Shown: positions 13,447 to 20,806 of the stretch, in pieces
Layout of the letters: each line of letters opens with the position of its first letter
How positions within the stretch are numbered: the stretch's first letter is position 1
Assembly: GCA_012800515.1 (NCBI GenBank)
Contig: JAAZJE010000053.1
Span: 1-33,910, forward strand
Reading direction: 5' to 3'
DNA: 33,910 nt
From: Clostridiaceae bacterium
Lineage (GTDB): Bacteria > Bacillota > Clostridia > Saccharofermentanales > Fastidiosipilaceae
Made by a program: the position numbers and the translations under genes
Notes under the pieces: model-generated
Told to the model about the DNA's origin: nothing
Database searches by the model: none
The model's input: the letters and a program-made list of their open reading frames with translations, nothing else

Positions 13447-13900
13447 GCATCGGCGACGCTCTTTTCGGCAACTTTACAGCTTGTGTCCCGCCGAAGAGCG
13501 TTGCCGATACCGCCGCAGGGACGTTAGTTGCAAAGTTGCCGAAAGCCCGTGGCGCTGGAGGCGCTAACAGATGTTTTTGGGAGCTGGCGACGCGGTTTTG
13601 GTGGCTGGCGACGGGGTTTTGGGCATCGGCGATGCTCTGTTCGGCAACTTTACAGCTTGTGTCCCGCCGAAGAGCGTTGCCGATGCCGCCGCAGGGACGT
13701 TAGTTGCAAAGTTGTCGAAAGCCCGTGGCGCTGGAGGCACTAACAGATGTTTTTGGAAGCAGGCGGCGCGGTTTTGGTGGCTGGCGACGGGGTTTTGGGC
13801 ATCGGCGATGCTCTTTTCGACAACTTTACAGCTTGTGTCCCGCCGAATAGCGTTGCCGATGCCGTCGCAGGGACGTTAGTTGCAAAGTTGCCGAAAGGCG
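13447..13900. repeat. 176-bp tandem direct repeat, two full copies and one partial
   Basis: Copies begin at 13447, 13623 and 13799, an exact 176-bp period. Copies 1 and 2 differ at about 8 of 176 positions by eye; the third stops matching after about 102 bp. Each copy holds nested inverted repeats: GCATCGGC with GCCGATGC, CGGCAACTTT with AAAGTTGCCG, and GTCCC with GGGAC, so a single strand could fold into a long hairpin. Each full copy also contains two near-identical words of about 17 bp (TGGCGACGCGGTTTTGG). Because 176 is not a multiple of three, open frames through the array shift from copy to copy, and the differences are mostly non-synonymous in the best frame, so it is probably not coding. 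Confidence 0.9.
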
Positions 13901-13932
13901 TTCAGGCAGAAGCCCTAACGGCGTCTTGTGCC

Positions 13933-15183
13933 CTAAGTCCGCGGCGGCGGTGCGGAGTCAATAATCTTCACCTGGCTCTCCCGCCATTTGTGTGCCTTTC
14001 CGGCTATATTCTTCGTTCCGATCGCCACCGCAATCACGAATTCATAATTTTCCGGAAAGCCCAATGCTTCCTTGAGCTCGACGGCGTTCCGACGCTCAAA
14101 GGCCAGTGCCGGTAGCCCCATAATGCAGCTGCCCAGCCCCAGTGATTCCGCGGCCAGACATAGGTTCTGAACACCGATGCCGGCGTTCACATCGTCTGCC
14201 CCGCCGGACGGAGCGGTAATAAAGACCACTAAGGGCGCATTATACAGGAAGCTGCTGTGCCGTCCGGCAATCCGCCGCAACAACGCATGATTATCGGTTT
14301 CTCGAGCGCGTGCCAGACAGGCGCGATTCACCCGCTCCAACAAGCGTGCGTCTCGCACAAAGGAATAATGTGTCCGGCACAGATTCATCCCGGTAGGAGC
14401 TGCCAACGCTGCCTTGCGCAACCATTCCATCTGCTCGTCGTTGATCGGATTCTGTCCGAAATTACGACAGGAATAACGATTAAGTATATCTTCGAGTGTC
14501 CGATTAGGCACATGTTCCTCTGTCTCCAGTCCCTCGATTTTCAGCTGTGCATGCTCCAGCGCTTCATTCAGGCGTTCGAGGGCCGCGTCTACCTCCGTCT
14601 CACAACTCTCATCGAGTGTAAAGTACAGATATCGCGCCTCACTAGCGGCCTCATAAATTTCCTTCCACGTTTCCGGCGTGAAATGCTCCCTGGTCAGCGT
14701 GTCGACATAAGAGAGTGTATTATGCAGTTGTTTTGCTTGTTTCATCAATGTATCCTCCCGCTGTACGCGTTCGGTCAGCTCCGTAACGGACCAACCGAGA
14801 TTTGTCTCCGTAGACTGTATTGTAATCGGCAGGAACGCACCCCTATCAGTGCTCCGCGCCCCCGCGAGTCCTTTTAATTCGCTTGCCGCCGCGCCGGCCC
14901 GCGCATCCGTCACTCCTTTGAAGAGAAGCAGAACCTGCAGAGCTTGCTCCGGAACCTCGCCCACCTTAGCAGTTTCGGCAATATATTCGCCGATCGGCCG
15001 GAACTTATCATCCGCGGTAAAAAGATCCGCCACGCAAAAATCGCCGACGATAGCCGAATCTACTTCTCGCACCTGAATATCCTGCTCGAAGATCTTAGAC
15101 AGGCGGCACAGAACTTCTCCACGCCAAGGAGAAGCCTTCCAGTGCGCATCTTCGCTGATAATCAACAATCTGCCTTCATTCAT
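13933..15183 (-). CDS. Nitroreductase-family flavoprotein with a FIVAR-like insert
   Basis: This 416-residue protein ends in a nitroreductase domain (about 228-410), seen in RYSCRNFGQNPINDEQ, the flavin-contact motif AAPTGMN, and IGVQNLCLAAESLGLGSCIMG. These enzymes use FMN and NAD(P)H to reduce varied substrates; the true substrate is unknown. Residues about 150-215 read like a FIVAR three-helix module (HFTPETWKEIYEAASEAR, then EVDAALERLNEALEHA), which is usually found in cell-surface proteins. The first 120 residues (RLLIISEDAHW, SPWRGEVL) look alpha/beta but are not recognised. There is no signal peptide, so the protein is probably cytoplasmic. Its ATG overlaps the pepF stop in an ATGA, which points to one transcript and translational coupling. 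Confidence 0.82.
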   Translation of the reverse strand: MNEGRLLIISEDAHWKASPWRGEVLCRLSKIFEQDIQVREVDSAIVGDFCVADLFTADDKFRPIGEYIAETAKVGEVPEQALQVLLLFKGVTDARAGAAASELKGLAGARSTDRGAFLPITIQSTETNLGWSVTELTERVQREDTLMKQAKQLHNTLSYVDTLTREHFTPETWKEIYEAASEARYLYFTLDESCETEVDAALERLNEALEHAQLKIEGLETEEHVPNRTLEDILNRYSCRNFGQNPINDEQMEWLRKAALAAPTGMNLCRTHYSFVRDARLLERVNRACLARARETDNHALLRRIAGRHSSFLYNAPLVVFITAPSGGADDVNAGIGVQNLCLAAESLGLGSCIMGLPALAFERRNAVELKEALGFPENYEFVIAVAIGTKNIAGKAHKWRESQVKIIDSAPPPRT

Positions 15184-17060
15184 TGCTGAGCCTCCTTCAG
15201 TTCTATAAATTGCTTGAGATAAGCCTCAAAGACGTCCAGGGCTGCTCGTACCGGTTCGGGGGTAGTCATATCGACGCCGGCCGTCCGCAGAACTTCCACG
15301 GCAGGAGCCGAATTCCCCGCCCGCAGGAAATTGAGGTAGCGCTCGACCGCCGGCGCACCTTCTTCAAGAATTGCTTTGGCAAAAGCCGTAGCGGCGCTGA
15401 AGCCGGTTGCGTACTGATACACGTAATAGGCACGGTAGAAATGGGGAATGCGCGACCACTCCAGCCCGATTTCCGGACAAGGCGTCAGTGCCGGACCGTA
15501 ATAATTCTGGTTTAAATCCCCGTAGAATTTTATGAGATAGTCGGCGGTCAGCACCGTTCCCTCGGCCTCCGCCTTATGCATCGCATGCTCGAACTCGGCG
15601 AATTGGGTCTGCCGGAAAACAGTACCCTTGAATCCATCGAGATAGTGGTTTATCACCGCAAGCCGAACGAGCGGATCGGCATTTGCGGCCAAAAGGTGCT
15701 CGGTGAGCAGAATCTCATTCGTCGTCGAAGCAATTTCCGCCAGGAAAATACTGTAATTTGCGTTGAGTAGCGATTGCTTTTCCCAGGTCAAATAGCTGTG
15801 CATGCTGTGACCCAGCTCATGTGCCAAGGTGTAGAGGTCATCGAGACCCCCCTTCCATGTTATGAGAATGTAGGGAGGGGTGCCGTAGCAGCCGCTCGAG
15901 TACGCCCCGCTACGCTTGTTGCGGTTTTCCGCCCAGTCAATCCAGCGCTCGTCAGCAGCACGGCGCAGATTGGCGATATATTCCTCGCCCAGCGGAGACA
16001 GAGCCTCGCAGAGCAGATCCATCGCCTCGGTGAAAGTATATTTGAGCTTAACTTCCTTAACCAAAGACGGGTACAGGTCATACGGATAAAAGTCATCGAG
16101 CTCCAGGAAGCGCTTGCTCATTGCCGTGTATTCGTGCAACAGATCCAGTCGCTCCCGTACGGCTCCGACCAGGTTCTCCCAAACAGTCTCGGGTATCTCA
16201 TTTGCAAACAGGGCCTGCGCTCGCGCGCTCTCAAAGCCGCGGATCTCCGCCAACATATTATCGTTTTTCATTTGTGCGGCGAAGCTGGCTGCCAGCGTGT
16301 TTTTCAGCGCCCCGTAGGCCTCCCAAGTCGCCTTGAAAGCACCGGCCCGTACCTCGCGCTTGGAGCTCGTGATTAACTGCAAATAACGCCCGTGAGTCAG
16401 CTCAATCTCATTTCCGTCGTCATCGATAACCGTGCCGAACTTCAGGTCGGCATTGTTCAGCTGCGAGAAGATCGTCGAAGGAGCGTCGATCGCCTCGGAG
16501 GCCCGCGCCAACAGGCGCTCCTCGGGTTCAGAGAGCGTGTATTCGGCTTGGCGAATTACATCCTCCAACATGCGTGCTGCTGTCGTAAGACGCGGTTCTT
16601 CGGCCAAAAAGGCGCGTAGCCGTTCGGCGCCCACCGCAACCAGCTCGGGCTGCATGAAAGAAAGCCGACTCCCGAGCCGCGCCATTAGCGCTCCGAAGCG
16701 TGAATACAGTCGCAATCCTTCTTCGGCCGCCGTATCCTGATCGTGGTACAGATGCGCGTAAACGCCGACGTGCATTGCCGTCCGGTAAAAATCTTCATAC
16801 TTAGCGACGCAGTCGGCCAGCACCGCGGCGCTCTCGCCCAGGCGTCCTCTGAATGCCGCCACAGCGGCGCTCAGGTTTTCGAGCTTGGTAAGATCCGCCT
16901 CCCAAGTAGCGACATCCGGAAAAATCAGCGACAGGTTCCACGTCTGTTCCTCGGGCACTTCACTGCGCGCCAACAGAACCGACGCTCCCGTTGCGCCTTG
17001 CTCCGCCGCCTGAAACTTCCTTGCTTCACTGGTTATTCCAGCTTCATATTCGAATTCCAT
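15180..17060 (-). CDS. pepF: Oligoendopeptidase F (M3 family zinc metallopeptidase)
   Basis: This 626-residue cytoplasmic peptidase of family M3 cuts short peptides. The zinc site HELGH lies in YTLAHELGHSMHSYL at about residue 415, and the third ligand glutamate is in FLAEIASTTNEILL about 28 residues later. The N-terminal helical lid (QTWNLSLIFPDVATWEADL) and the C-terminal substrate region (ALTPCPEIGLEWSRIPHFYRAYYVYQYATG) are typical, and the length is near the usual 600. GAGGAGGTAAAGATA lies just upstream of ATG at 17060, a strong ribosome binding site. The nitroreductase gene follows with a 4-bp overlap. The partner relationship of the two is not clear. Confidence 0.95.
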   Translation of the reverse strand: MEFEYEAGITSEARKFQAAEQGATGASVLLARSEVPEEQTWNLSLIFPDVATWEADLTKLENLSAAVAAFRGRLGESAAVLADCVAKYEDFYRTAMHVGVYAHLYHDQDTAAEEGLRLYSRFGALMARLGSRLSFMQPELVAVGAERLRAFLAEEPRLTTAARMLEDVIRQAEYTLSEPEERLLARASEAIDAPSTIFSQLNNADLKFGTVIDDDGNEIELTHGRYLQLITSSKREVRAGAFKATWEAYGALKNTLAASFAAQMKNDNMLAEIRGFESARAQALFANEIPETVWENLVGAVRERLDLLHEYTAMSKRFLELDDFYPYDLYPSLVKEVKLKYTFTEAMDLLCEALSPLGEEYIANLRRAADERWIDWAENRNKRSGAYSSGCYGTPPYILITWKGGLDDLYTLAHELGHSMHSYLTWEKQSLLNANYSIFLAEIASTTNEILLTEHLLAANADPLVRLAVINHYLDGFKGTVFRQTQFAEFEHAMHKAEAEGTVLTADYLIKFYGDLNQNYYGPALTPCPEIGLEWSRIPHFYRAYYVYQYATGFSAATAFAKAILEEGAPAVERYLNFLRAGNSAPAVEVLRTAGVDMTTPEPVRAALDVFEAYLKQFIELKEAQQ

Positions 17061-17142
17061 TATCTTTACCTCCTCTTCCTGTATAAATTACACCTTGTCA
17101 GTTTGCATTGCGTTGAGCCGCGCTTACATGCATTAAGCGTTA

Positions 17143-17709
17143 TTATATATCTTTCTTCACGTCCAAAGTGGTACGCGAAGCACGCCGACGGTAAGCAGAA
17201 CGAAACCTCCGCCCGAGCGCTCCGATAATCGTCGCAATAAGTAGGATAAGGCCGGCGCCCAACACGTTTTCGATTATATCGAGCAAATCGACCACCCTAT
17301 AGCGCAAGCCGAAATGCAGCGAGAGTGCCAACTGCGCCAGCTCAATCCCGACGCTGACCAGGCCGCAAATCAGCCAAATACGCAGCTTCCCGATTTTCGG
17401 CGGTAAAAAATAACACAAAAACATAGCCAAAGGCATCAGCAGGACCAAATTCCCGGTGTGATTGAAAATAAAGAGACGCAAAGGAACTCGATTGCCACGC
17501 CCCAACCCCCAATTAACATGACCGAGGCTACGGCGGATACTGTCCAGCGGATCCAGTTCAACGGCGGCCATGATTTCTTCCGTCGTCTGTTGTCCGCGAG
17601 ATTCCGACGCGGGAAAAGGAAAAAAAGTAAAGTGAATCAGAAGCACAATATAGACTGCCGCCATAATTACGATAACCCACCGACCGATTGTTCTCCAAGT
17701 CTTTCCCAT
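17143..17709 (-). CDS. VanZ-like integral membrane protein
   Basis: This 188-residue protein has four or so membrane segments: about 9-30 (VIVIMAAVYIVLLIHFTFFPF), 82-103 (GNLVLLMPLAMFLCYFL), 109-125 and 148-168. The motifs GNLVLLMPLA, GIELAQLAL and YRVVDLLDIIENVLGAG match the VanZ family, some members of which affect teicoplanin resistance, while most have no known role. The reading frame is open to a TTG at 17748, but I chose ATG at 17709 because AAAAAGGGATAGG lies directly before it and no ribosome binding site serves the TTG. It is divergent from dnaA and is the first gene of the left, minus-strand arm. A short inverted repeat (17121-17139) follows the stop codon but has no T-run. Confidence 0.82.
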   Translation of the reverse strand: MGKTWRTIGRWVIVIMAAVYIVLLIHFTFFPFPASESRGQQTTEEIMAAVELDPLDSIRRSLGHVNWGLGRGNRVPLRLFIFNHTGNLVLLMPLAMFLCYFLPPKIGKLRIWLICGLVSVGIELAQLALSLHFGLRYRVVDLLDIIENVLGAGLILLIATIIGALGRRFRSAYRRRASRTTLDVKKDI

Positions 17710-17778
17710 ACCTATCCCTTTTTCACCTGTTTTCGGGACAAAAAGCAAAAAAAATTACTTTCTTATTTCCCCGCTCTT

Positions 17779-17787
17779 TGATACAAT
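17779..17787 (+). promoter_or_regulatory. Extended -10 promoter of dnaA
   Basis: TGA followed by TACAAT (17782-17787) is an extended -10 box with five of six matches to TATAAT. No good -35 is found at 16-18 bp. Initiation near 17794 would give a leader of about 70 nt before the preferred dnaA start. No DnaA box was found in the 157 bp between the divergent vanZ-like and dnaA starts. Confidence 0.55.
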
Positions 17788-17866
17788 AACACATCCCGCG
17801 GAAAAACGACCCGTCTTCGGAGCGCTTTTTTGTATGTGGCAAAAAAAGAAGAGGATTTATCGCGAA

Positions 17867-19210
17867 ATGGACATCCGCCTTGATGAGATTTGGGAAAAAG
17901 CCAAGGAATTTCTGGCTCATGAATTATCGGCAATCAGCTTTAACAGTTGGATAGCTCCTCTTAAACCAGTCTCCACACGAGACGGAATTTTGACCTTTCA
18001 GGCCCCTAATCGTCTTGTGAAGGAAAACGCCGACACATACCGCAAGCAAATGGAAGCGGCTTTAACCGGGGTTATTCCGATAAAATTCACCGTTCGAATC
18101 GAAGCTCCGGACACACAAGGCTCTCCGGTTTCATATCCTTCCGCCCGCCCTTCGCTCGAATCCGATCTTTTGGACAACGGCTCCGAATTTAATTCCAACT
18201 ACACATTTGAGAACTTCGTTGTGGGTGACTCGAATCGAGTTGCCTACGCCGCTTGCACTTCTGTGGTCAAACCGAACGGCGGACCTCAGTTCAACCCGGT
18301 CTTTATTTACGGCGGCTCCGGCCTCGGTAAAACGCATCTCATGCACGCGATCGGTAATCACTCGCAAGACAATACGCCGGACAGACACGTTCTCTACGTA
18401 ACTTGTGAATATTTTTTTAACGAATTTATACGGGTGGCAATCAATCAACGCCGTTACGACGAATTCCGCGCCAAATACCGAAACTGCGACATTCTGCTCA
18501 TCGACGATATCCAGTTTATGGAAGGTAAGGACCAGATGCAAATCGAGTTCTTTAACACTTTCAATACTCTTTACGAAGCTGGCAATTCGATCGTTATTAC
18601 CTGCGATAAGCCCCCGCAACGTCTTTACGAACTTGAAGAGCGCCTCCGCACCCGTTTCGCCTCCGGTCTGATTGTTGACATTAAGTCTCCGGACTACGAG
18701 ACCCGCGTCGCCATCCTGGAAAATCTCGCCAAACAAAACGGCTCGATCATAGGTTTCGACGTCATCGACTACATCGCTTCTAATATCGTCTCCAACATCC
18801 GTGAGCTCGAAGGCGCCTTCTCTACAGTTCTGGCCTACGGGATCCTAACCGGCTCCATAACCCTCGACATCGCCAAGGAAGCCCTTAAAGGCATAATCCA
18901 TCCCGCCGCAAAGAAAACTACTTCTTCGGAAATAATTATCGAAGTTGTCGCCCGCTACTACAACGTTTCTCTCGAGGAGATGCGATCCTCGAACCGTAGC
19001 CGCGAAGTCGCCGAACCGCGTCAAATCGCCATGTATCTCTGCAAAACAATAACCGATGATACTTATGTCTACATCGGCCAGATTCTCGGTAATCGCGACC
19101 ACACCACAATCCGGCATGGATACCAAAAAATTAAAAAAGAGATAGATAACGCAAATACCGACCTCATCTCTCATATTGAAGACATAAAGAAGAGAATCTC
19201 TGCCCGCTAG
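17867..19210 (+). CDS. dnaA: Chromosomal replication initiator protein DnaA
   Basis: DnaA binds DnaA boxes in oriC, melts the origin and loads helicase. From ATG at 17867 it has 447 residues, the usual length. Domain I starts at once (MDIRLDEIWEKAKEFL, SFNSWI); a short variable linker follows; the AAA+ domain carries Walker A GGSGLGKTH (about 148) and Walker B ILLIDDIQF (about 208). Domain IV has the signature RSREVAEPRQIAMYLC and the box-contact segment GNRDHTTIRHGYQKI, where active homologues usually have TTVMHAY. An upstream in-frame ATG at 17834 adds 11 residues (MWQKKKRIYRE). I prefer 17867 because it matches the family start, but neither site has an ideal ribosome binding site (GGAG or GAGGA about 11 nt away). 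The array of DnaA boxes lies directly downstream. Confidence 0.97.
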   Translation: MDIRLDEIWEKAKEFLAHELSAISFNSWIAPLKPVSTRDGILTFQAPNRLVKENADTYRKQMEAALTGVIPIKFTVRIEAPDTQGSPVSYPSARPSLESDLLDNGSEFNSNYTFENFVVGDSNRVAYAACTSVVKPNGGPQFNPVFIYGGSGLGKTHLMHAIGNHSQDNTPDRHVLYVTCEYFFNEFIRVAINQRRYDEFRAKYRNCDILLIDDIQFMEGKDQMQIEFFNTFNTLYEAGNSIVITCDKPPQRLYELEERLRTRFASGLIVDIKSPDYETRVAILENLAKQNGSIIGFDVIDYIASNIVSNIRELEGAFSTVLAYGILTGSITLDIAKEALKGIIHPAAKKTTSSEIIIEVVARYYNVSLEEMRSSNRSREVAEPRQIAMYLCKTITDDTYVYIGQILGNRDHTTIRHGYQKIKKEIDNANTDLISHIEDIKKRISAR

Positions 19211-19259
19211 AATTCTTTACACGGAAATTTTTCCTTGAAGAGGACTTTTACCTCAAAAG

Positions 19260-19500
19260 TTATCCACATTTTGTGGATAATTGGTATAAGTTTATGTGGA
19301 TAACTAAGATATCCTTTTTATCCACATCTTATCCCTCTCACGGAAAAAACTTATCCCCAAAAATGTGGATGCGCAACGCCTAGGAAAATAAGGCACGAAA
19401 GCACTTATCCCACTTATCCACAGAGTATAAGAAGAATAAGAATAAAACCATATTATTAAATAATGATTTATATATTTTCTCTCTGGACCGAAAATATCAT
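19260..19500 (+). other. oriC: Replication origin oriC: DnaA-box array and AT-rich unwinding region
   Basis: Five perfect DnaA boxes (TTATCCACA) are present: plus strand at 19260-19268, 19318-19326 and 19414-19422, and minus strand at 19272-19280 and 19295-19303. Weaker boxes lie at 19351-19359 (TTATCCCCA), 19364-19372 (minus, two mismatches), 19405-19413 and 19329-19337. Directly after the last perfect box comes a purine-rich stretch with a roughly 3-nt rhythm (19427-19444, AAGAAGAATAAGAATAA), which resembles a DnaA-trio element, then a very A+T-rich region (about 19445-19490) suited to be the unwinding element. The layout box, trio, AT-rich run points unwinding towards dnaN. The whole 444-bp dnaA-dnaN gap holds no gene. 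Confidence 0.92.
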
Positions 19501-19582
19501 GTTTGCACTGATTAAGATACTACTAAGAAAGCAGCAAAGATGAAACATACCAAATACCGCTAACGCCGCAAGCTATATTTTA

Positions 19583-19591
19583 TGGTAAAAT
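19583..19591 (+). promoter_or_regulatory. Extended -10 promoter of dnaN
   Basis: TGG followed by TAAAAT (19586-19591) is an extended -10 box; no good -35 is seen. Initiation near 19598 would give a leader of about 57 nt that holds the AAGGAGG at 19614-19620 and the hairpin before the start codon. Confidence 0.45.
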
Positions 19592-19613
19592 AGCACAACA
19601 ATATCAGAACGAA

Positions 19614-19654
19614 AAGGAGGCAGGTAAGGCTCTTTCTCTGTCTTGCCGAGTTTT
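19614..19654 (+). promoter_or_regulatory. Distant Shine-Dalgarno and spacer hairpin before dnaN
   Basis: AAGGAGG (19614-19620) is the only strong ribosome binding site, but it lies 34 nt before ATG at 19655. Between them GGTAAG (19623-19628) can pair with CTTGCC (19642-19647), including one G-U pair, around a 13-nt loop. Folding would leave CA plus GAGTTTT, about 9 nt, between the Shine-Dalgarno and the start codon. An in-frame TAA at 19625-19627 rules out a start nearer the Shine-Dalgarno. Confidence 0.5.
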
Positions 19655-20779
19655 ATGCATTTTATATGTTCTCTTGAAGAAATAAGGAGAGGTGTTTCGG
19701 CCGCGGCAAAGGCCACTATTGCCAAGTCTCCCAACGCGATGTATGAGGTTTTGCTGATTCAGGCCTTTGACGGAGAAGATCCCCGCGTGGTAATAACCGG
19801 ATATTCCGGTGACATCAGCATAGAAACAGTCACGCCGGCGGAGGTGCGTAGTACCGGATCCGTTGTTGTATCGGCACGTTTTTTATCAGAGATAATTGCC
19901 AAACTCGACGAGCAACGAGTAAGTTTTTATCTGCGTGAAGAGACGATGATGATCATCGAGAGTGGTCAGGGTATGTACAATATCTATTGCGAATCAGGAG
20001 ATATCTATCCGCCGGTCAATTGGTTGGAGACAGATGAGGTTATCGATCTGCCTCTGCCCGCAATGATTGACATGATTCGCCGAACCTTGTTCTCGGCCAG
20101 CAGTGAGACCGTGCGCCAGACTTTCAGCGGATGCTTCTTCTACAGCGATGGAGTTAAGTTCGATGTCGTCGGAATAGATGGTTTCCGCATGGCCCTGCGG
20201 CGTCGGCGTAGCACGGACGAAGAGCAGTATCCCGAGATGAGTTTTAATGTTCCCGGCCGTACATTGCGCGAGCTGGCTTCGATTTCCTTCCGTCACGATC
20301 GTATGAAGGTGGCTCTCAGCGGTAATCGCATTGTTTTTGCTACTCCATCGATTCGTGTCGGTTCGCCGCTAATTTCGGGAGACTATATCAATTACGAGAG
20401 CATTATTCCTCAAGCGCCGACGACTCGCATGACTGTTAACCGCTCTGAGATGTTGGCCGCTATCGAACGTTCGTTGCTCATTGTTCCCGAGGATAATCGC
20501 AAGCTGAATGTACAGATCTCGACGCCTGACAACCAGACGTTGATTATGGATATTGCCTCGAGCCGCGGCACTTTCCATGAGAGCATTCGAGTGGACGTAA
20601 CCGGCGAATTAATCAATCTCTTTTTCAATCCTAACTATATTTGTGACGCCCTGAGAGCAATTGATGAGGAGAAAATTGAGATGGCCTTCACCGGTATGGT
20701 CGGTCCGACGGTCCTCCTGCCACTGGAGGGTGACGGATGGCTCTATCTCCTCCTGCCTTTGCGTAGCGTTCAACCCTAA
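19655..20779 (+). CDS. dnaN: DNA polymerase III sliding clamp (beta subunit)
   Basis: This is the ring-shaped processivity clamp of the replicase, 374 residues from ATG at 19655. The three clamp domains are seen in order: the first opens with MHFICSLEEIRRGVSAAAKAT, the usual clamp N-terminus; the second carries FYSDGVKFDVVGIDGFRMAL; and the third ends with PTVLLPLEGDGWLYLLLPLR, close to the usual LMPMR end where partner peptides bind. A TTG at 19643 would add four residues but does not fit the family start. The ribosome binding site is unusual and is described separately. recF follows after 27 bp with no terminator, so dnaN, recF and remB probably share a transcript. The S4-domain gene (rlbA/yaaA) that often sits between dnaN and recF is missing. 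Confidence 0.97.
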   Translation: MHFICSLEEIRRGVSAAAKATIAKSPNAMYEVLLIQAFDGEDPRVVITGYSGDISIETVTPAEVRSTGSVVVSARFLSEIIAKLDEQRVSFYLREETMMIIESGQGMYNIYCESGDIYPPVNWLETDEVIDLPLPAMIDMIRRTLFSASSETVRQTFSGCFFYSDGVKFDVVGIDGFRMALRRRRSTDEEQYPEMSFNVPGRTLRELASISFRHDRMKVALSGNRIVFATPSIRVGSPLISGDYINYESIIPQAPTTRMTVNRSEMLAAIERSLLIVPEDNRKLNVQISTPDNQTLIMDIASSRGTFHESIRVDVTGELINLFFNPNYICDALRAIDEEKIEMAFTGMVGPTVLLPLEGDGWLYLLLPLRSVQP

Positions 20780-20806
20780 ACAGGGCGGAGTCGAAAACGG
20801 AGAGCA

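Noticed and set aside
13447-13900. Integron attC sites
   Set aside because: The hairpin-forming repeats prompted the check, but I found no paired RYYYAAC/GTTRRRY core sites in the expected positions and no integron integrase nearby.
13284-14115. Overlapping plus-strand frames through the 176-bp repeats, sharing a GIGDALF-type peptide
   Set aside because: The period shifts the frame in each copy, differences between copies are mostly non-synonymous, and the last frame runs into the nitroreductase gene on the other strand.
17121-17139. Inverted repeat CGCTTA/TAAGCG after the VanZ-like gene as a terminator
   Set aside because: The stem is 6 bp and no T-run follows on the minus strand.
17143-17748. 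TTG start at 17748 for the VanZ-like gene
   Set aside because: No ribosome binding site serves it, whereas ATG at 17709 has AAAAAGGGATAGG just upstream.
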